DNA of 64,000 nt from Flavobacteriaceae bacterium (lineage in GTDB: Bacteria > Bacteroidota > Bacteroidia > Flavobacteriales > Flavobacteriaceae): NCBI GenBank assembly GCA_017852395.1, contig JAFMLE010000003.1:12190-76189 (forward strand). Direction: 5' to 3'. The position numbers were made by a program, and so were the translations under genes. Below, in pieces: positions 38,178 to 46,906 of this stretch (positions within the stretch are counted from its first letter, which is position 1; each line of letters begins with the position of its first letter). Under the pieces are notes generated by a model. That model was not told where the DNA came from and made no database searches. It worked only from the letters and a program-made list of their open reading frames with translations.

Positions 38178-38803
38178 GAAGTTTTGTTATAGCAGCATCA
38201 CTTTTGTTTTTTGCTTGTCAAAATCAAGAATGGACCCCGCTGATTGCGACCGATAATCCCCACAATGATTGGGTACAGTATGGAGGTAGCGCTAGTTATG
38301 AATTTGAAGGCAATACGGTCATAGGCACCTGCGTGCCGAACGCGCCCAATAGCTTTTTGGCAACCACAAAATCCTATGCCAATTTTGAGCTACAATACGA
38401 GGTGTTGATTGATGACAACATCAATTCGGGAGTTCAAATTAGGAGCCATACCCGACCCGAATATCTGAATGGAATCGTTCATGGGTATCAAATCGAAATT
38501 GACCCAAGTCCCCGTTCTTGGAGCGCCGGAATTTATGAAGAAGGAAAACGTGGTTGGCTTGCTTCACTTGCAGAAAATCCAGCTGCACGTAAGGCTTTTG
38601 TACCCAACCAATGGAATCACTTCAGGGTGCGAGCTCAGGGGCCAAATATTTCCACCTGGATCAATGGGGTGGCTGCAGCACAAATAAAGGATACGATGGA
38701 AGCCTCAGGGTTTATTGCCCTTCAGGTTCACAGTATTGAAGATTCGACTCAAATAGGAAAACAGGTAAGGTGGAAAAACCTTGAGATTAAAATTTTAGAA
38801 TAA
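38174..38803 (+). CDS. DUF1080 family lipoprotein (3-keto-disaccharide hydrolase family)
   Basis: A 209-residue lipoprotein (LLFFAC lipobox) with a single DUF1080 jelly-roll domain. Typical pieces are SYEFEGNTVIGTC, the NFELQYEVLIDDNINSGVQIRS strand pair, GYQIEIDP, GIYEEGKRGWL, WNHFRVRAQGPNISTWING and GFIALQVH. Members of this family were shown to cleave glycosides already oxidised to 3-keto-sugars, and the Pfam family carries the name 3-keto-disaccharide hydrolase. ATGA overlap with the Gfo/Idh gene shows translational coupling, and the GMC dehydrogenase that could make the 3-keto substrate is the next gene. Confidence 0.9.
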   Translation: MRSFVIAASLLFFACQNQEWTPLIATDNPHNDWVQYGGSASYEFEGNTVIGTCVPNAPNSFLATTKSYANFELQYEVLIDDNINSGVQIRSHTRPEYLNGIVHGYQIEIDPSPRSWSAGIYEEGKRGWLASLAENPAARKAFVPNQWNHFRVRAQGPNISTWINGVAAAQIKDTMEASGFIALQVHSIEDSTQIGKQVRWKNLEIKILE

Positions 38804-38876
38804 TACCCCCTGGGGATGTTTTTTTTACAAAATAATTTTTAAATTAAATTTTATTTCAAAATATATTTAAACTAAC

Positions 38877-40598
38877 ATGCAAATAATAGAAAACGATAAA
38901 AAGTACGATGTTGTTATTGTAGGATCTGGAGCAGGAGGAGGAATGGCAACAAAAATACTTGCAGAAGCGGGTCTAAGCGTTGCCGTTGTTGAAGCAGGAC
39001 CCTTTTTTGATCCCGCAAATCCAGAACAACAAACCCAACTCAAATGGCCCCACCAATCACCTAGACGTGGCGCAAGCACCTCACAAAGACATTTTGGTGA
39101 AATGGACATGGCCTATGGCGGTTGGCAGTTAGATGGTGAACCCTACAACCATGTGGGAGACACCAAGTTTGACTGGTTTCGTTCTCGTATGCTTGGTGGT
39201 CGTACAAACCACTGGGGCCGCATTTCGTTACGATTTGGACCTCGAGATTTTAAAAGTAAAGATCGAGACGGTATCGGAGAAAACTGGCCCATCGGTTATG
39301 AAGACATCAAGCCCTATTATGATAAAGTGGACAAGCTGATTGGTGTTTTTGGAACAAAAGAAAACATCTACAATGAGCCTGATGGATTTTTCTTACCCCC
39401 ACCAAAACCCCGTTTGCATGAGTTGTATTATAAAAAAGGAGCTGAGAAATCAAACGTTAAAGTGATGCCCTCTCGCTTGTCTATTGTTACAAAACGCATC
39501 AATGATCAACGTGGCGTATGCTTTTATTGCAATCAATGTAATCGGTCGTGTCAAGTATATGCAGATTTTTCTGCGGGATCATGTCTGATATTCCCAGCGC
39601 AAAAATCCAGAGGACAAGTAGATCTTTTCGTTAACTGTATGGTACGAGAAGTAACCGTCAATGATGAAGGACGCGCTACCGGAGTTTCTTACATCAACAA
39701 AGAAGATCGTCAAGAATATAAACTCAAAGGACGTATTGTTGTATTGGCCGCTTCTGCGTGTAGTACCGCACGAATCCTACTCAACTCAAAAAGTAAGCAA
39801 CATCCAAACGGTCTTGGAAACAGCAGTGATTTGGTAGGAAAATATCTTCATGATTCTACCGGTGCGGATCGTATGGCTTTTGTGCCCGAAATGATGAACC
39901 GAAAACGCTATAATGAAGATGGCGTAGGAGGAATGCACCTCTACTCTCCTTGGTGGTTAGACAACAAAAAACTCGATTTCCCAAGAGGCTACCACATTGA
40001 AGTTTGGGGAGGATTGTCGATGCCGGGTTATGGCTTTGGCTTCAATCCAAACGCACTCAATGAACATCTTGGACTCAAAGTCGGAGGTTATGGCAACGGA
40101 TTGCGTGATGACGTCAAAAAATTCTATGGTGCAACCATGGGGATGTCGGGACGTGGAGAATCGATCGCGCGTAAAGAAAATTATTGTGAAATCGATCCAA
40201 CGACCGTTGACGAATTTGGAATCCCAGTTTTGCGATTCAATTACAAATGGACCGATGCCGAGCGTAAGCAAGCCAAACACATGCACGACACCTTTGAAGA
40301 AATTATTCATAATATGGGGGGCATTGCATTAGGCGAAAAACCTGGAGCAGACAAAAACTATGGACTGCACAACCCCGGTGCTATTATTCACGAAGTAGGT
40401 ACTACTCGTATGGGAAGCGACCCCAAAAACTCCGTGGTAAACGAATTTGAACGTTTGCATGACGTTGACAATGTTTTTGTTGTCGATGCGGGACCCTTTG
40501 TTTCACAAGCAGACAAAAACCCTACTTGGACCATCTTGGCCCTCTCTTGGAGAACCTCAGAATTCATAATCGAAGAACTTAAAAAACAAAATATTTAG
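38877..40598 (+). CDS. GMC-type flavin dehydrogenase, probable glycoside 3-dehydrogenase large subunit
   Basis: A 573-residue GMC oxidoreductase related to gluconate 2-dehydrogenase and glucoside 3-dehydrogenase large subunits. FAD-binding IVGSGAGGGMATKILAEAG is near the N-terminus, RMLGGRTNHWGRISLRF covers the isoalloxazine region, and the C-terminal motif NPTWTILALSWRTSEFI closes the FAD site with a His near HEVGTTRMG. It has no signal peptide; export likely depends on the Tat leader of the small subunit encoded 2 bases downstream. An unusual cysteine group lies at residues 215, 218, 221 and 225, suggesting an Fe-S cluster. Predicted role: oxidise sugar hydroxyls in the periplasm and pass electrons to a cytochrome. 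Confidence 0.9.
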   Translation: MQIIENDKKYDVVIVGSGAGGGMATKILAEAGLSVAVVEAGPFFDPANPEQQTQLKWPHQSPRRGASTSQRHFGEMDMAYGGWQLDGEPYNHVGDTKFDWFRSRMLGGRTNHWGRISLRFGPRDFKSKDRDGIGENWPIGYEDIKPYYDKVDKLIGVFGTKENIYNEPDGFFLPPPKPRLHELYYKKGAEKSNVKVMPSRLSIVTKRINDQRGVCFYCNQCNRSCQVYADFSAGSCLIFPAQKSRGQVDLFVNCMVREVTVNDEGRATGVSYINKEDRQEYKLKGRIVVLAASACSTARILLNSKSKQHPNGLGNSSDLVGKYLHDSTGADRMAFVPEMMNRKRYNEDGVGGMHLYSPWWLDNKKLDFPRGYHIEVWGGLSMPGYGFGFNPNALNEHLGLKVGGYGNGLRDDVKKFYGATMGMSGRGESIARKENYCEIDPTTVDEFGIPVLRFNYKWTDAERKQAKHMHDTFEEIIHNMGGIALGEKPGADKNYGLHNPGAIIHEVGTTRMGSDPKNSVVNEFERLHDVDNVFVVDAGPFVSQADKNPTWTILALSWRTSEFIIEELKKQNI

Positions 40599-40600
40599 CC

Positions 40601-41299
40601 ATGAACAGAAGAGAAAGTATACGATCCATTGTTTTGGGTTCTATGGCAGGATCACTTGTCATCGAAAGTTGTGCCGGTGCCCCCGAAGAAGTAGTGGTTG
40701 ATAAGATATGGAAACACCAATACGGTAGAACCCCCAAAGAGGCCGCGATCAATGAAAAACTGCTTGCAGAGCAGTTTTTTATAAGTCACGAAATGCAAAC
40801 GATTACCACCCTGGCACAATTGATTCTTCCCCCAACAGAGGAAGGTACAATTGAACAAGCAGGAGTGCCCGAATTTATTGAGTTTATGGTTAAGGATTTT
40901 CCTTCCATGCAAACACCAATTCGTGGAGGCATCATGTGGCTCGATAACCATTGTAATAATGCCTATCAAAAAACCTTTGTAAACTGTTCTGAAGACGAAC
41001 AAAAAGAAGTTCTTGATCAAATTGCTTATCCCGATCCAAATACCAAAGTACAAAAGCAAGAAGTACAATTCTTTTCTTTGATGCGCAATTTGGTTATGAC
41101 CGGCTATTTTACCTCAGAGGTTGGAATCAAAGAGTTGGGATACCAAGGCAATCAACCCAATGTGTGGGACGGAGTTCCTGAAGATGTATTGGCAGATCAT
41201 GGAATGGAATATGACGCGGATTGGATGCCCAAATTTATCGATCAATCAAAACGAAATGACACGGCTGTATGGGATGATGAGGGAAATTTATTAACCTAA
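40601..41299 (+). CDS. Gluconate 2-dehydrogenase subunit 3 family protein (Tat signal)
   Basis: A 232-residue small subunit of the GMC dehydrogenase. The leader MNRRESIRSIVLGSMAGSLVIESC combines a twin-arginine pair with a lipobox-like Cys, so it can carry its large partner across by the hitchhiker route known for FAD-dependent glucose dehydrogenase. The domain body (QMITT-like helices, LAQLILPPTEEGTIEQAGVPEFIEFMV, FFSLMRNLVMTGYFTSEVGIKELGYQG) is typical of the family. It starts 2 bases after the large subunit. No haem motif is present, so electrons must leave through another protein, such as the cytochromes further along the locus. Confidence 0.9.
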   Translation: MNRRESIRSIVLGSMAGSLVIESCAGAPEEVVVDKIWKHQYGRTPKEAAINEKLLAEQFFISHEMQTITTLAQLILPPTEEGTIEQAGVPEFIEFMVKDFPSMQTPIRGGIMWLDNHCNNAYQKTFVNCSEDEQKEVLDQIAYPDPNTKVQKQEVQFFSLMRNLVMTGYFTSEVGIKELGYQGNQPNVWDGVPEDVLADHGMEYDADWMPKFIDQSKRNDTAVWDDEGNLLT

Positions 41300-41309
41300 A
41301 CACACTGTA

Positions 41310-43601
41310 ATGGAAAAAAGTAATGCTAAAAAGTTGCTTAGAACAAGTGCTTTTTTCATAGTCCCTTTTCTAATTGTTTGGATCTATAAAATTACACAAG
41401 CTCCAAGCGTCGAACAATTTAACACCACGATAGCAGAATCAGCACCATCGGGAATACCCGCGGTTGTTAACTACAATTTTGACGTCAAACCCATATTGTC
41501 AGACAAGTGCTATGCCTGCCACGGCCCCGACCAAGAAGCACTGCAAGCAAATCTCAGACTCGATACGGAAGCTGGAGCCTTTGGTTTTGCAAAAAATCTA
41601 TCTGAGTTACCCATCATCAAAAAAGGAGATCCACAGGGGAGTGCTCTGATTTTTCATATCAACAGTACCGATCCCAAAACTCAGATGCCCCCACCAGATT
41701 CTAATTTGTTTTTGACTGATAGACAAAAACAAATTCTTCAAAAGTGGATCGAGCAGGGGGCGCCGTGGGAAGGGCATTGGGCCTACCAAACTCCCAAAAA
41801 GCCCACGCCACCCGATGCTAAAAACAACAATTGGGTAAAGAATCCTATCGATCATTTTATCGCAGCAAAACTAAATACAATGGGGTTGCAACCTGCACCT
41901 CTTGCTGAAAAGGAAATTATTTTAAGACGCTTGTCTTTTGATCTTATTGGTTTGCCACCATCTATTGAATTGATGGACCAGTTTTTAAACGATACCTCAG
42001 AAGATGCCTACGAAAAAATGGTCGATCATCTGATGGCACAACCTCAATTTGGAGAACGAATGGCTTCCGTTTGGCTCGATGTCGCGCGGTATGCGGACAC
42101 TCATGGTTATCAAGACGACCTAGAACGGGTCATGTGGCCGTGGAGAGACTGGGTCATCAGTGCGTTTAATCGCAACATGCCCTATGATCAATTTATCACA
42201 TGGCAATTGGCAGGGGATCTTTTGGATGCACCAACTTTAGAACAAATCGTAGCCACAGGATTTAATCGCAATCACAAAATCACTCAAGAGGGGGGTGTGA
42301 TCGATGAAGAATACCGCGTAGAATATGTTGCGGATCGCGCCATCACCACATCAAAAGCACTTATGGGAATTACTGTAGAATGTGCCCGGTGCCACGATCA
42401 TAAATACGATGCAGTTTCTCAAAAAGATTTTTTTAGTCTCTATGGATTTTTTAATAATGTTGACGAAAAGGGACGGATAGAATATGGCGAAACTCCAGCA
42501 CCGTTTATTAAAATTGACCACAAAGTAGTAGAAAATGAGTTGCCGTTTATGCACCTGCCCGATAGTATACCATCGGTAGAATTGATGGTGATGGAAGAAG
42601 TGGCCAACCTTAGAAAAACATATACCCTAAAAAGAGGGGTCTATGACGCTCCAGATCAACAGGTAGATCCGGCCACACCAAATAGTATTTTAGCATTTGG
42701 CGATCAATACCCATCCAACCGTTTGGGGTTAGCGCAATGGTTTTTTGACGAAAAAAACCCCCTCACCACTCGTGTAGTGGTCAATCGTTTTTGGCAACAG
42801 TTTTTTGGTCGAGGCATCGTCTCAACACCTGATGATTTTGGCAATCAAGGAGCTCGTCCTACCCATCCTGAGTTACTCGACTGGCTCGCAGTAACCTTTA
42901 GGGTTGAAGACCAGTGGGACATCAAGGCATTTGTCAAGAGGCTGGTGACTTCGTCCACCTATAGACAGTCGAGTAAAACCAATTTTGAAGCGGTCCAACG
43001 CGATCCAGTAAACGCATATTTGGCTTTTTATCCAAGACAAAAACTACCTGCCGAAATGGTTCGTGACAATGCACTGGCAACCAGTGGCTTATTAAACTCT
43101 ACCATTGGCGGTCCCAGTGTAAAACCCCACCAACCCGAAGGGCTATGGGAAGAAACTACCTCTGGACAAGGATTAACCCAATACCAGCCCGATGGCGGAG
43201 TTAATCGTTATCGACGAAGCCTATACACATTTTGGAAGCGTACTGTACCTCCCCCCAACATGATTACTTTTGATGCGTCTACGAGAGATTTTTGTACCGT
43301 AGAACGTCAAAAAACCAGTACCCCTTTACAGTCTTTGGTACTGTTAAACGACCCCCAGTTTTTTAATGCTGCCGAGGCCTTAGCCCAAAGAATTAATGAT
43401 GCGGGATTGGATAATGACGCACAAAAAATTCAACATCTTTTTAGATCAATTACGCTTCGCATGCCCAGTGCCAAAGAACGGGAGTTGTTAGAAACCTATT
43501 TTGATCAAATCATAGAAAATAAGGAATCGGATGCTCAAAATCCCTACATCGATCTAGCCCTACTGATTTATAATCTTGACGAAACCACTCAAAAAAGCTA
43601 G
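41310..43601 (+). CDS. Planctomycete-type cytochrome c / DUF1549 / DUF1553 protein
   Basis: A 763-residue exported protein with an N-terminal anchor (residues 9-30). A planctomycete-type cytochrome domain has Cys67-Tyr-Ala-Cys70-His71, then the DUF1549 domain (about 160-375), which includes a second CxxCH (residues 358-362, [11 protein letters not shown]), and the DUF1553 domain (about 465-725). This architecture is a hallmark of Planctomycetes and occurs in some marine Bacteroidota. Its biochemical role is unknown. The spacing (10 bases after the dehydrogenase subunit, 3 before DUF1501) shows co-transcription. It could receive electrons from the GMC enzyme; that is inference. Confidence 0.9.
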   Translation: MEKSNAKKLLRTSAFFIVPFLIVWIYKITQAPSVEQFNTTIAESAPSGIPAVVNYNFDVKPILSDKCYACHGPDQEALQANLRLDTEAGAFGFAKNLSELPIIKKGDPQGSALIFHINSTDPKTQMPPPDSNLFLTDRQKQILQKWIEQGAPWEGHWAYQTPKKPTPPDAKNNNWVKNPIDHFIAAKLNTMGLQPAPLAEKEIILRRLSFDLIGLPPSIELMDQFLNDTSEDAYEKMVDHLMAQPQFGERMASVWLDVARYADTHGYQDDLERVMWPWRDWVISAFNRNMPYDQFITWQLAGDLLDAPTLEQIVATGFNRNHKITQEGGVIDEEYRVEYVADRAITTSKALMGITVECARCHDHKYDAVSQKDFFSLYGFFNNVDEKGRIEYGETPAPFIKIDHKVVENELPFMHLPDSIPSVELMVMEEVANLRKTYTLKRGVYDAPDQQVDPATPNSILAFGDQYPSNRLGLAQWFFDEKNPLTTRVVVNRFWQQFFGRGIVSTPDDFGNQGARPTHPELLDWLAVTFRVEDQWDIKAFVKRLVTSSTYRQSSKTNFEAVQRDPVNAYLAFYPRQKLPAEMVRDNALATSGLLNSTIGGPSVKPHQPEGLWEETTSGQGLTQYQPDGGVNRYRRSLYTFWKRTVPPPNMITFDASTRDFCTVERQKTSTPLQSLVLLNDPQFFNAAEALAQRINDAGLDNDAQKIQHLFRSITLRMPSAKERELLETYFDQIIENKESDAQNPYIDLALLIYNLDETTQKS

Positions 43602-43604
43602 TAT

Positions 43605-45071
43605 ATGGATCCATTACATCAGCATTTTTTAAATCAAAACAGAAGACATTTTTTACAAAAAATGGGTCTGGGAATTGGCGGATTGGCCTTAGGAAGTCTT
43701 ATGGATCCTTTTGGATTTGGCAAAACACCTTCTGCCAATGACCTGTTGCAAACCGGTCCTGTGCCACTACCGCATTTTGCCCCCAAAGCAAAAAGGATTA
43801 TTTATTTGTTTCAAAGTGGCGGTCCTTCTCAATTGGATCTTTTTGATTATAAGCCCTTGCTCAATAAAATGCGAGGGAAGGATTTACCAGAATCCATTCG
43901 AAACGGGCAACGACTTACAGGTATGACCTCTGGCCAAGATCAATTTCCACTCACGGGAAGCATTTATAATTTTAAGCAATATGGTGAGTCTCGGACATGG
44001 ATTAGCGACTTGATGCCCTATACAGCAAAAATTGCCGATGAGCTATGTTTTGTCAAATCCATGCATACCGAAGCCATCAATCATGATCCTGCCATCACTT
44101 TTTTTCAAACGGGTTCGCAGCAATCTGGCCGACCAAGTTTTGGTTCTTGGATGAGTTATGGGTTGGGAAGTCTCAACGACAATTTGCCGGCCTTTATTGT
44201 GATGCTTTCACGAGGTAGCGGTCGACCCAATGGTCAGCCATTATATTCTCGATTATGGGGCAATGGATTTTTGAGTTCGTTGCATCAGGGTGTTCAATTT
44301 CGCTCCGGAAAAGACCCCGTGTTGTACCTCAAAAACCCTGATGGTGTAACCCGTGCAGAGCGCCGTCAAATGCTCGATTATTTAGCCGCCATGAACGAAC
44401 AACAAGAACAATTTTTTGGTGACCCAGAAGTTGCCAATCGAATTGCGCAATACGAAATGGCTTACCGTATGCAAACCTCGGTTACCGATGTTATGAATAT
44501 CGAAGATGAGCCCGATCATGTTTTTCAAATGTATGGGCCTGATGCCTTAACGCCAGGGACATTTGCTGCCAATTGCATCTTAGCGCGCCGTTTGGTAGAG
44601 CGCGATGTACGATTTGTGCAGCTCTATCATATGGGTTGGGATCAGCACGACAATCTTCCTACTCAAATTGCAAAGCAGGCCAAAGATGTTGACCAAGCCT
44701 CTGCAGCACTTATAATGGACTTAAAACAACGTGGGTTGCTTGAAGACACATTGGTGGTTTGGGGTGGAGAATTTGGGAGAACTAATTATAGTCAAGGCGT
44801 TCTTACCGATACCAATTATGGAAGGGATCACCACCCAAGGTCATTCTCTATTTTTATGGCTGGCGGTGGTATAAAACCAGGTTTTACTTATGGTGAAACA
44901 GATGACTTTGGCTACAATGTGGTCAAAGACCCTATGCATGTTCATGATCTACAAGCCACGATTCTCAATCAATTTGGAATCGATCATACCAAAATGACCT
45001 ATAAGTATCAAGGAAGACGTTTTCGACTGACTGACGTAGCCGGAAATGTGGTTCACTCTATATTATCTTAA
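43605..45071 (+). CDS. DUF1501 family exported protein
   Basis: A 488-residue DUF1501 protein, related in fold to alkaline-phosphatase/sulfatase superfamily enzymes. The leader (NRRHFLQKMGLGIGGLALGSLM) is Tat-like. The domain shows AKRIIYLFQSGGPSQLDLFDYKP at the start, HDPAITFFQTG and SFGSWMSYGLGS in the middle, and VVWGGEFGRTNYSQG...GRDHHPRSFSIFMAGGG with probable metal-ligand Asp and His near the end. DUF1501 genes habitually follow DUF1549/DUF1553 genes, as here (3-base gap). Whether it is a hydrolase of sulfate or phosphate esters is not known. Confidence 0.9.
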   Translation: MDPLHQHFLNQNRRHFLQKMGLGIGGLALGSLMDPFGFGKTPSANDLLQTGPVPLPHFAPKAKRIIYLFQSGGPSQLDLFDYKPLLNKMRGKDLPESIRNGQRLTGMTSGQDQFPLTGSIYNFKQYGESRTWISDLMPYTAKIADELCFVKSMHTEAINHDPAITFFQTGSQQSGRPSFGSWMSYGLGSLNDNLPAFIVMLSRGSGRPNGQPLYSRLWGNGFLSSLHQGVQFRSGKDPVLYLKNPDGVTRAERRQMLDYLAAMNEQQEQFFGDPEVANRIAQYEMAYRMQTSVTDVMNIEDEPDHVFQMYGPDALTPGTFAANCILARRLVERDVRFVQLYHMGWDQHDNLPTQIAKQAKDVDQASAALIMDLKQRGLLEDTLVVWGGEFGRTNYSQGVLTDTNYGRDHHPRSFSIFMAGGGIKPGFTYGETDDFGYNVVKDPMHVHDLQATILNQFGIDHTKMTYKYQGRRFRLTDVAGNVVHSILS

Positions 45072-45074
45072 TCA

Positions 45075-46109
45075 ATGACCACGCGACGTGATTTTTTGAA
45101 TAGGAGTTTGGCCCTAGGAGCATCAGCTTTTGCTCCAAGTGTATTTTGGTCCTGCGGCAATGATGATCCCTTAATAATTGGACATGGCGAATATCGTTAT
45201 CGCATAATACCCGATTGGGGAAAACAAGATGCTTCAAAATTTCCAGTACAAGACTGCCATGAAATGGTTCAAACTCAGAACGGCGACTTGTATCTTCTGA
45301 CCAATCATACCCGAAACAATATATTGGTCTACTCGTTGGATGGAAAAATCAAAAACGCATGGGGTACCGTATTTCCTGGAGCACATGGATTGACCCTTTT
45401 TGATGAAAATGGTTCAGAAGTATTATGGATCACCGATTATGAAAGGCATCAAGTTTTTAAAATGACCTTAGACGGTCAGCTTTTGCTTACCATAGATGCA
45501 CCTCAAGATGTTTTGGCGTATAAGGATCCTACTAATTTTAAGCCAACAGAAACTGCAATTGCATCGGACGGAAGTATATATATCGCGGACGGTTATGGAG
45601 CACAACACATCCTTCATTATGATCCAAATGGGCAATTGTTGAATGTATTTGGAGGTTATGGAACCGAGGCTCATCTTTTTCAAAACGCACACGGAATCTG
45701 TATCGATGATCGAAAAAAAGATTCTCCCACACTTTTGATAACTGCTAGAGAACAACAAGCGGTAAAACGGTTTAGCCTAGAGGGCAAACACCTCGAAACC
45801 ATCAGTTTGCCCGGTGCCTACATTTGCAGACCGGTCATACACAATGAACAATGCTATTTTAGTGTCTTAAAATCCAAAGGCGTGGGCAATGCAGACTCTG
45901 GATTTGTTCTTATTATGGATCAAAATGATCAGGTGGTTTCTTGCCCTGGAGCAACCTTTGACTCTGAAAATAAAGCTGATTTTTTATACCATCAAACCAT
46001 GCGGGTGTTTCAATATCCACATGATGTTTGTGTGGATCGAGACGAAAATCTATATGTAGCGCAATGGAATTCTGGAAACACCTACCCGATTAAATTAGTA
46101 CGTGTATGA
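45075..46109 (+). CDS. Exported NHL-type six-bladed beta-propeller protein
   Basis: A 344-residue exported propeller. The leader MTTRRDFLNRSLALGASAFAPS is a Tat-type signal, followed by WSCGND, which could serve as a lipobox. NHL-like blades are visible (HEMVQTQNGDLYLLTNHTRNNILVYS, AHGLTLFDENG, ETAIASDGSIYIADGYGAQHILHY, NAHGICIDDR, YPHDVCVDRDENLYVAQWNSGNTYPI). Such propellers bind or sometimes lyse substrates; no catalytic residues are clear. The ATGA overlap with the next gene and 3-base gap to DUF1501 place it in the same transcript, so a role in the same glycan pathway is likely. Confidence 0.8.
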   Translation: MTTRRDFLNRSLALGASAFAPSVFWSCGNDDPLIIGHGEYRYRIIPDWGKQDASKFPVQDCHEMVQTQNGDLYLLTNHTRNNILVYSLDGKIKNAWGTVFPGAHGLTLFDENGSEVLWITDYERHQVFKMTLDGQLLLTIDAPQDVLAYKDPTNFKPTETAIASDGSIYIADGYGAQHILHYDPNGQLLNVFGGYGTEAHLFQNAHGICIDDRKKDSPTLLITAREQQAVKRFSLEGKHLETISLPGAYICRPVIHNEQCYFSVLKSKGVGNADSGFVLIMDQNDQVVSCPGATFDSENKADFLYHQTMRVFQYPHDVCVDRDENLYVAQWNSGNTYPIKLVRV

Positions 46110-46891
46110 TTTGGAGGGGTTTGTACTTTGGTGTTCTGTTGTTTGTTGGCTGCGCTCAAGAAACGATCTATCTAAAACCTGATGCGGTTCAACTTTCAAC
46201 TCCTGTCGTAGAAACTTCGACAATTTATTCAAATGGAGTGAATAAATTGACTGCCCCCAATCTTGACCCAGAAGCAACATTGGAAGTCGTACATCAATCG
46301 ACCGGAGGTCGCTTGACTATGGCATCTGGAGCATCACTAGATTTGGAGCTATCGGGTAAATACCAGATCCGTTCGCTTCGGCCGCCGTTACAACCCAGTG
46401 CGACAATAGAACTTCAGTTGCTGCCTGAGGGGCAGCTGATATCGAGTCTCACTTGGGAGACGCAACCGGAGCCTGAATATTTTAAGGGTGGAAGTGCCGT
46501 TTTGACTGATGGAAAAAGCGAAGGGCCATCCTTTCAATCGGCAGGATGGACGGGCGCTAACCGTCCTTTTGTTGTCTCTGTCGAAATGGCGCACGTCAAA
46601 GCAATCGACTCCATGGTATTGGGTGTATTGGCCGATGCAGGAGCTTGGATTTTTCCGAAGGCAAAAATGCAACTCACTGCAACTTCGGACAATGGTGCAC
46701 CAATTCAGAAAGAATTTATGCTAGAACTACCTTGGCAAACACAAGGACCTTCGCACCACTTTATATCGGTACCTTTAGGAATTCAGGCACAAACATTTAC
46801 CCTTCAGTTTGAGCCTGCACTGCTTCCAGAACAGCACCAAGGAGCCGGGCAGCCTGCCTGGTTATTTTTGGACGAATTGATAATTTATTAA
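46106..46891 (+). CDS. Exported protein with CHB_HEX-like and discoidin-like domains
   Basis: A 261-residue lipoprotein (YFGVLLFVGCAQE). The first half (about 25-115) looks like an FN3-associated, CHB_HEX_C_1-type beta domain. The second half resembles the discoidin-like (F5/8-type) module that ends the next two proteins, finishing with GQPAWLFLDELIIY. No catalytic domain remains, so it is probably a pure glycan- or surface-binding protein. It overlaps the propeller gene by 4 bases. I know no named family for the whole protein; the domain reading is by pattern only. Confidence 0.65.
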   Translation: MIWRGLYFGVLLFVGCAQETIYLKPDAVQLSTPVVETSTIYSNGVNKLTAPNLDPEATLEVVHQSTGGRLTMASGASLDLELSGKYQIRSLRPPLQPSATIELQLLPEGQLISSLTWETQPEPEYFKGGSAVLTDGKSEGPSFQSAGWTGANRPFVVSVEMAHVKAIDSMVLGVLADAGAWIFPKAKMQLTATSDNGAPIQKEFMLELPWQTQGPSHHFISVPLGIQAQTFTLQFEPALLPEQHQGAGQPAWLFLDELIIY

Positions 46892-46906
46892 TTTAAAAAC
46901 AACACT

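Noticed and set aside
38812-38836. C-rich/G-rich short inverted repeat followed by T-run after the DUF1080 gene
   Set aside because: The possible stem is only three to four base pairs around a very short loop, too weak to call a terminator between coupled functional genes.
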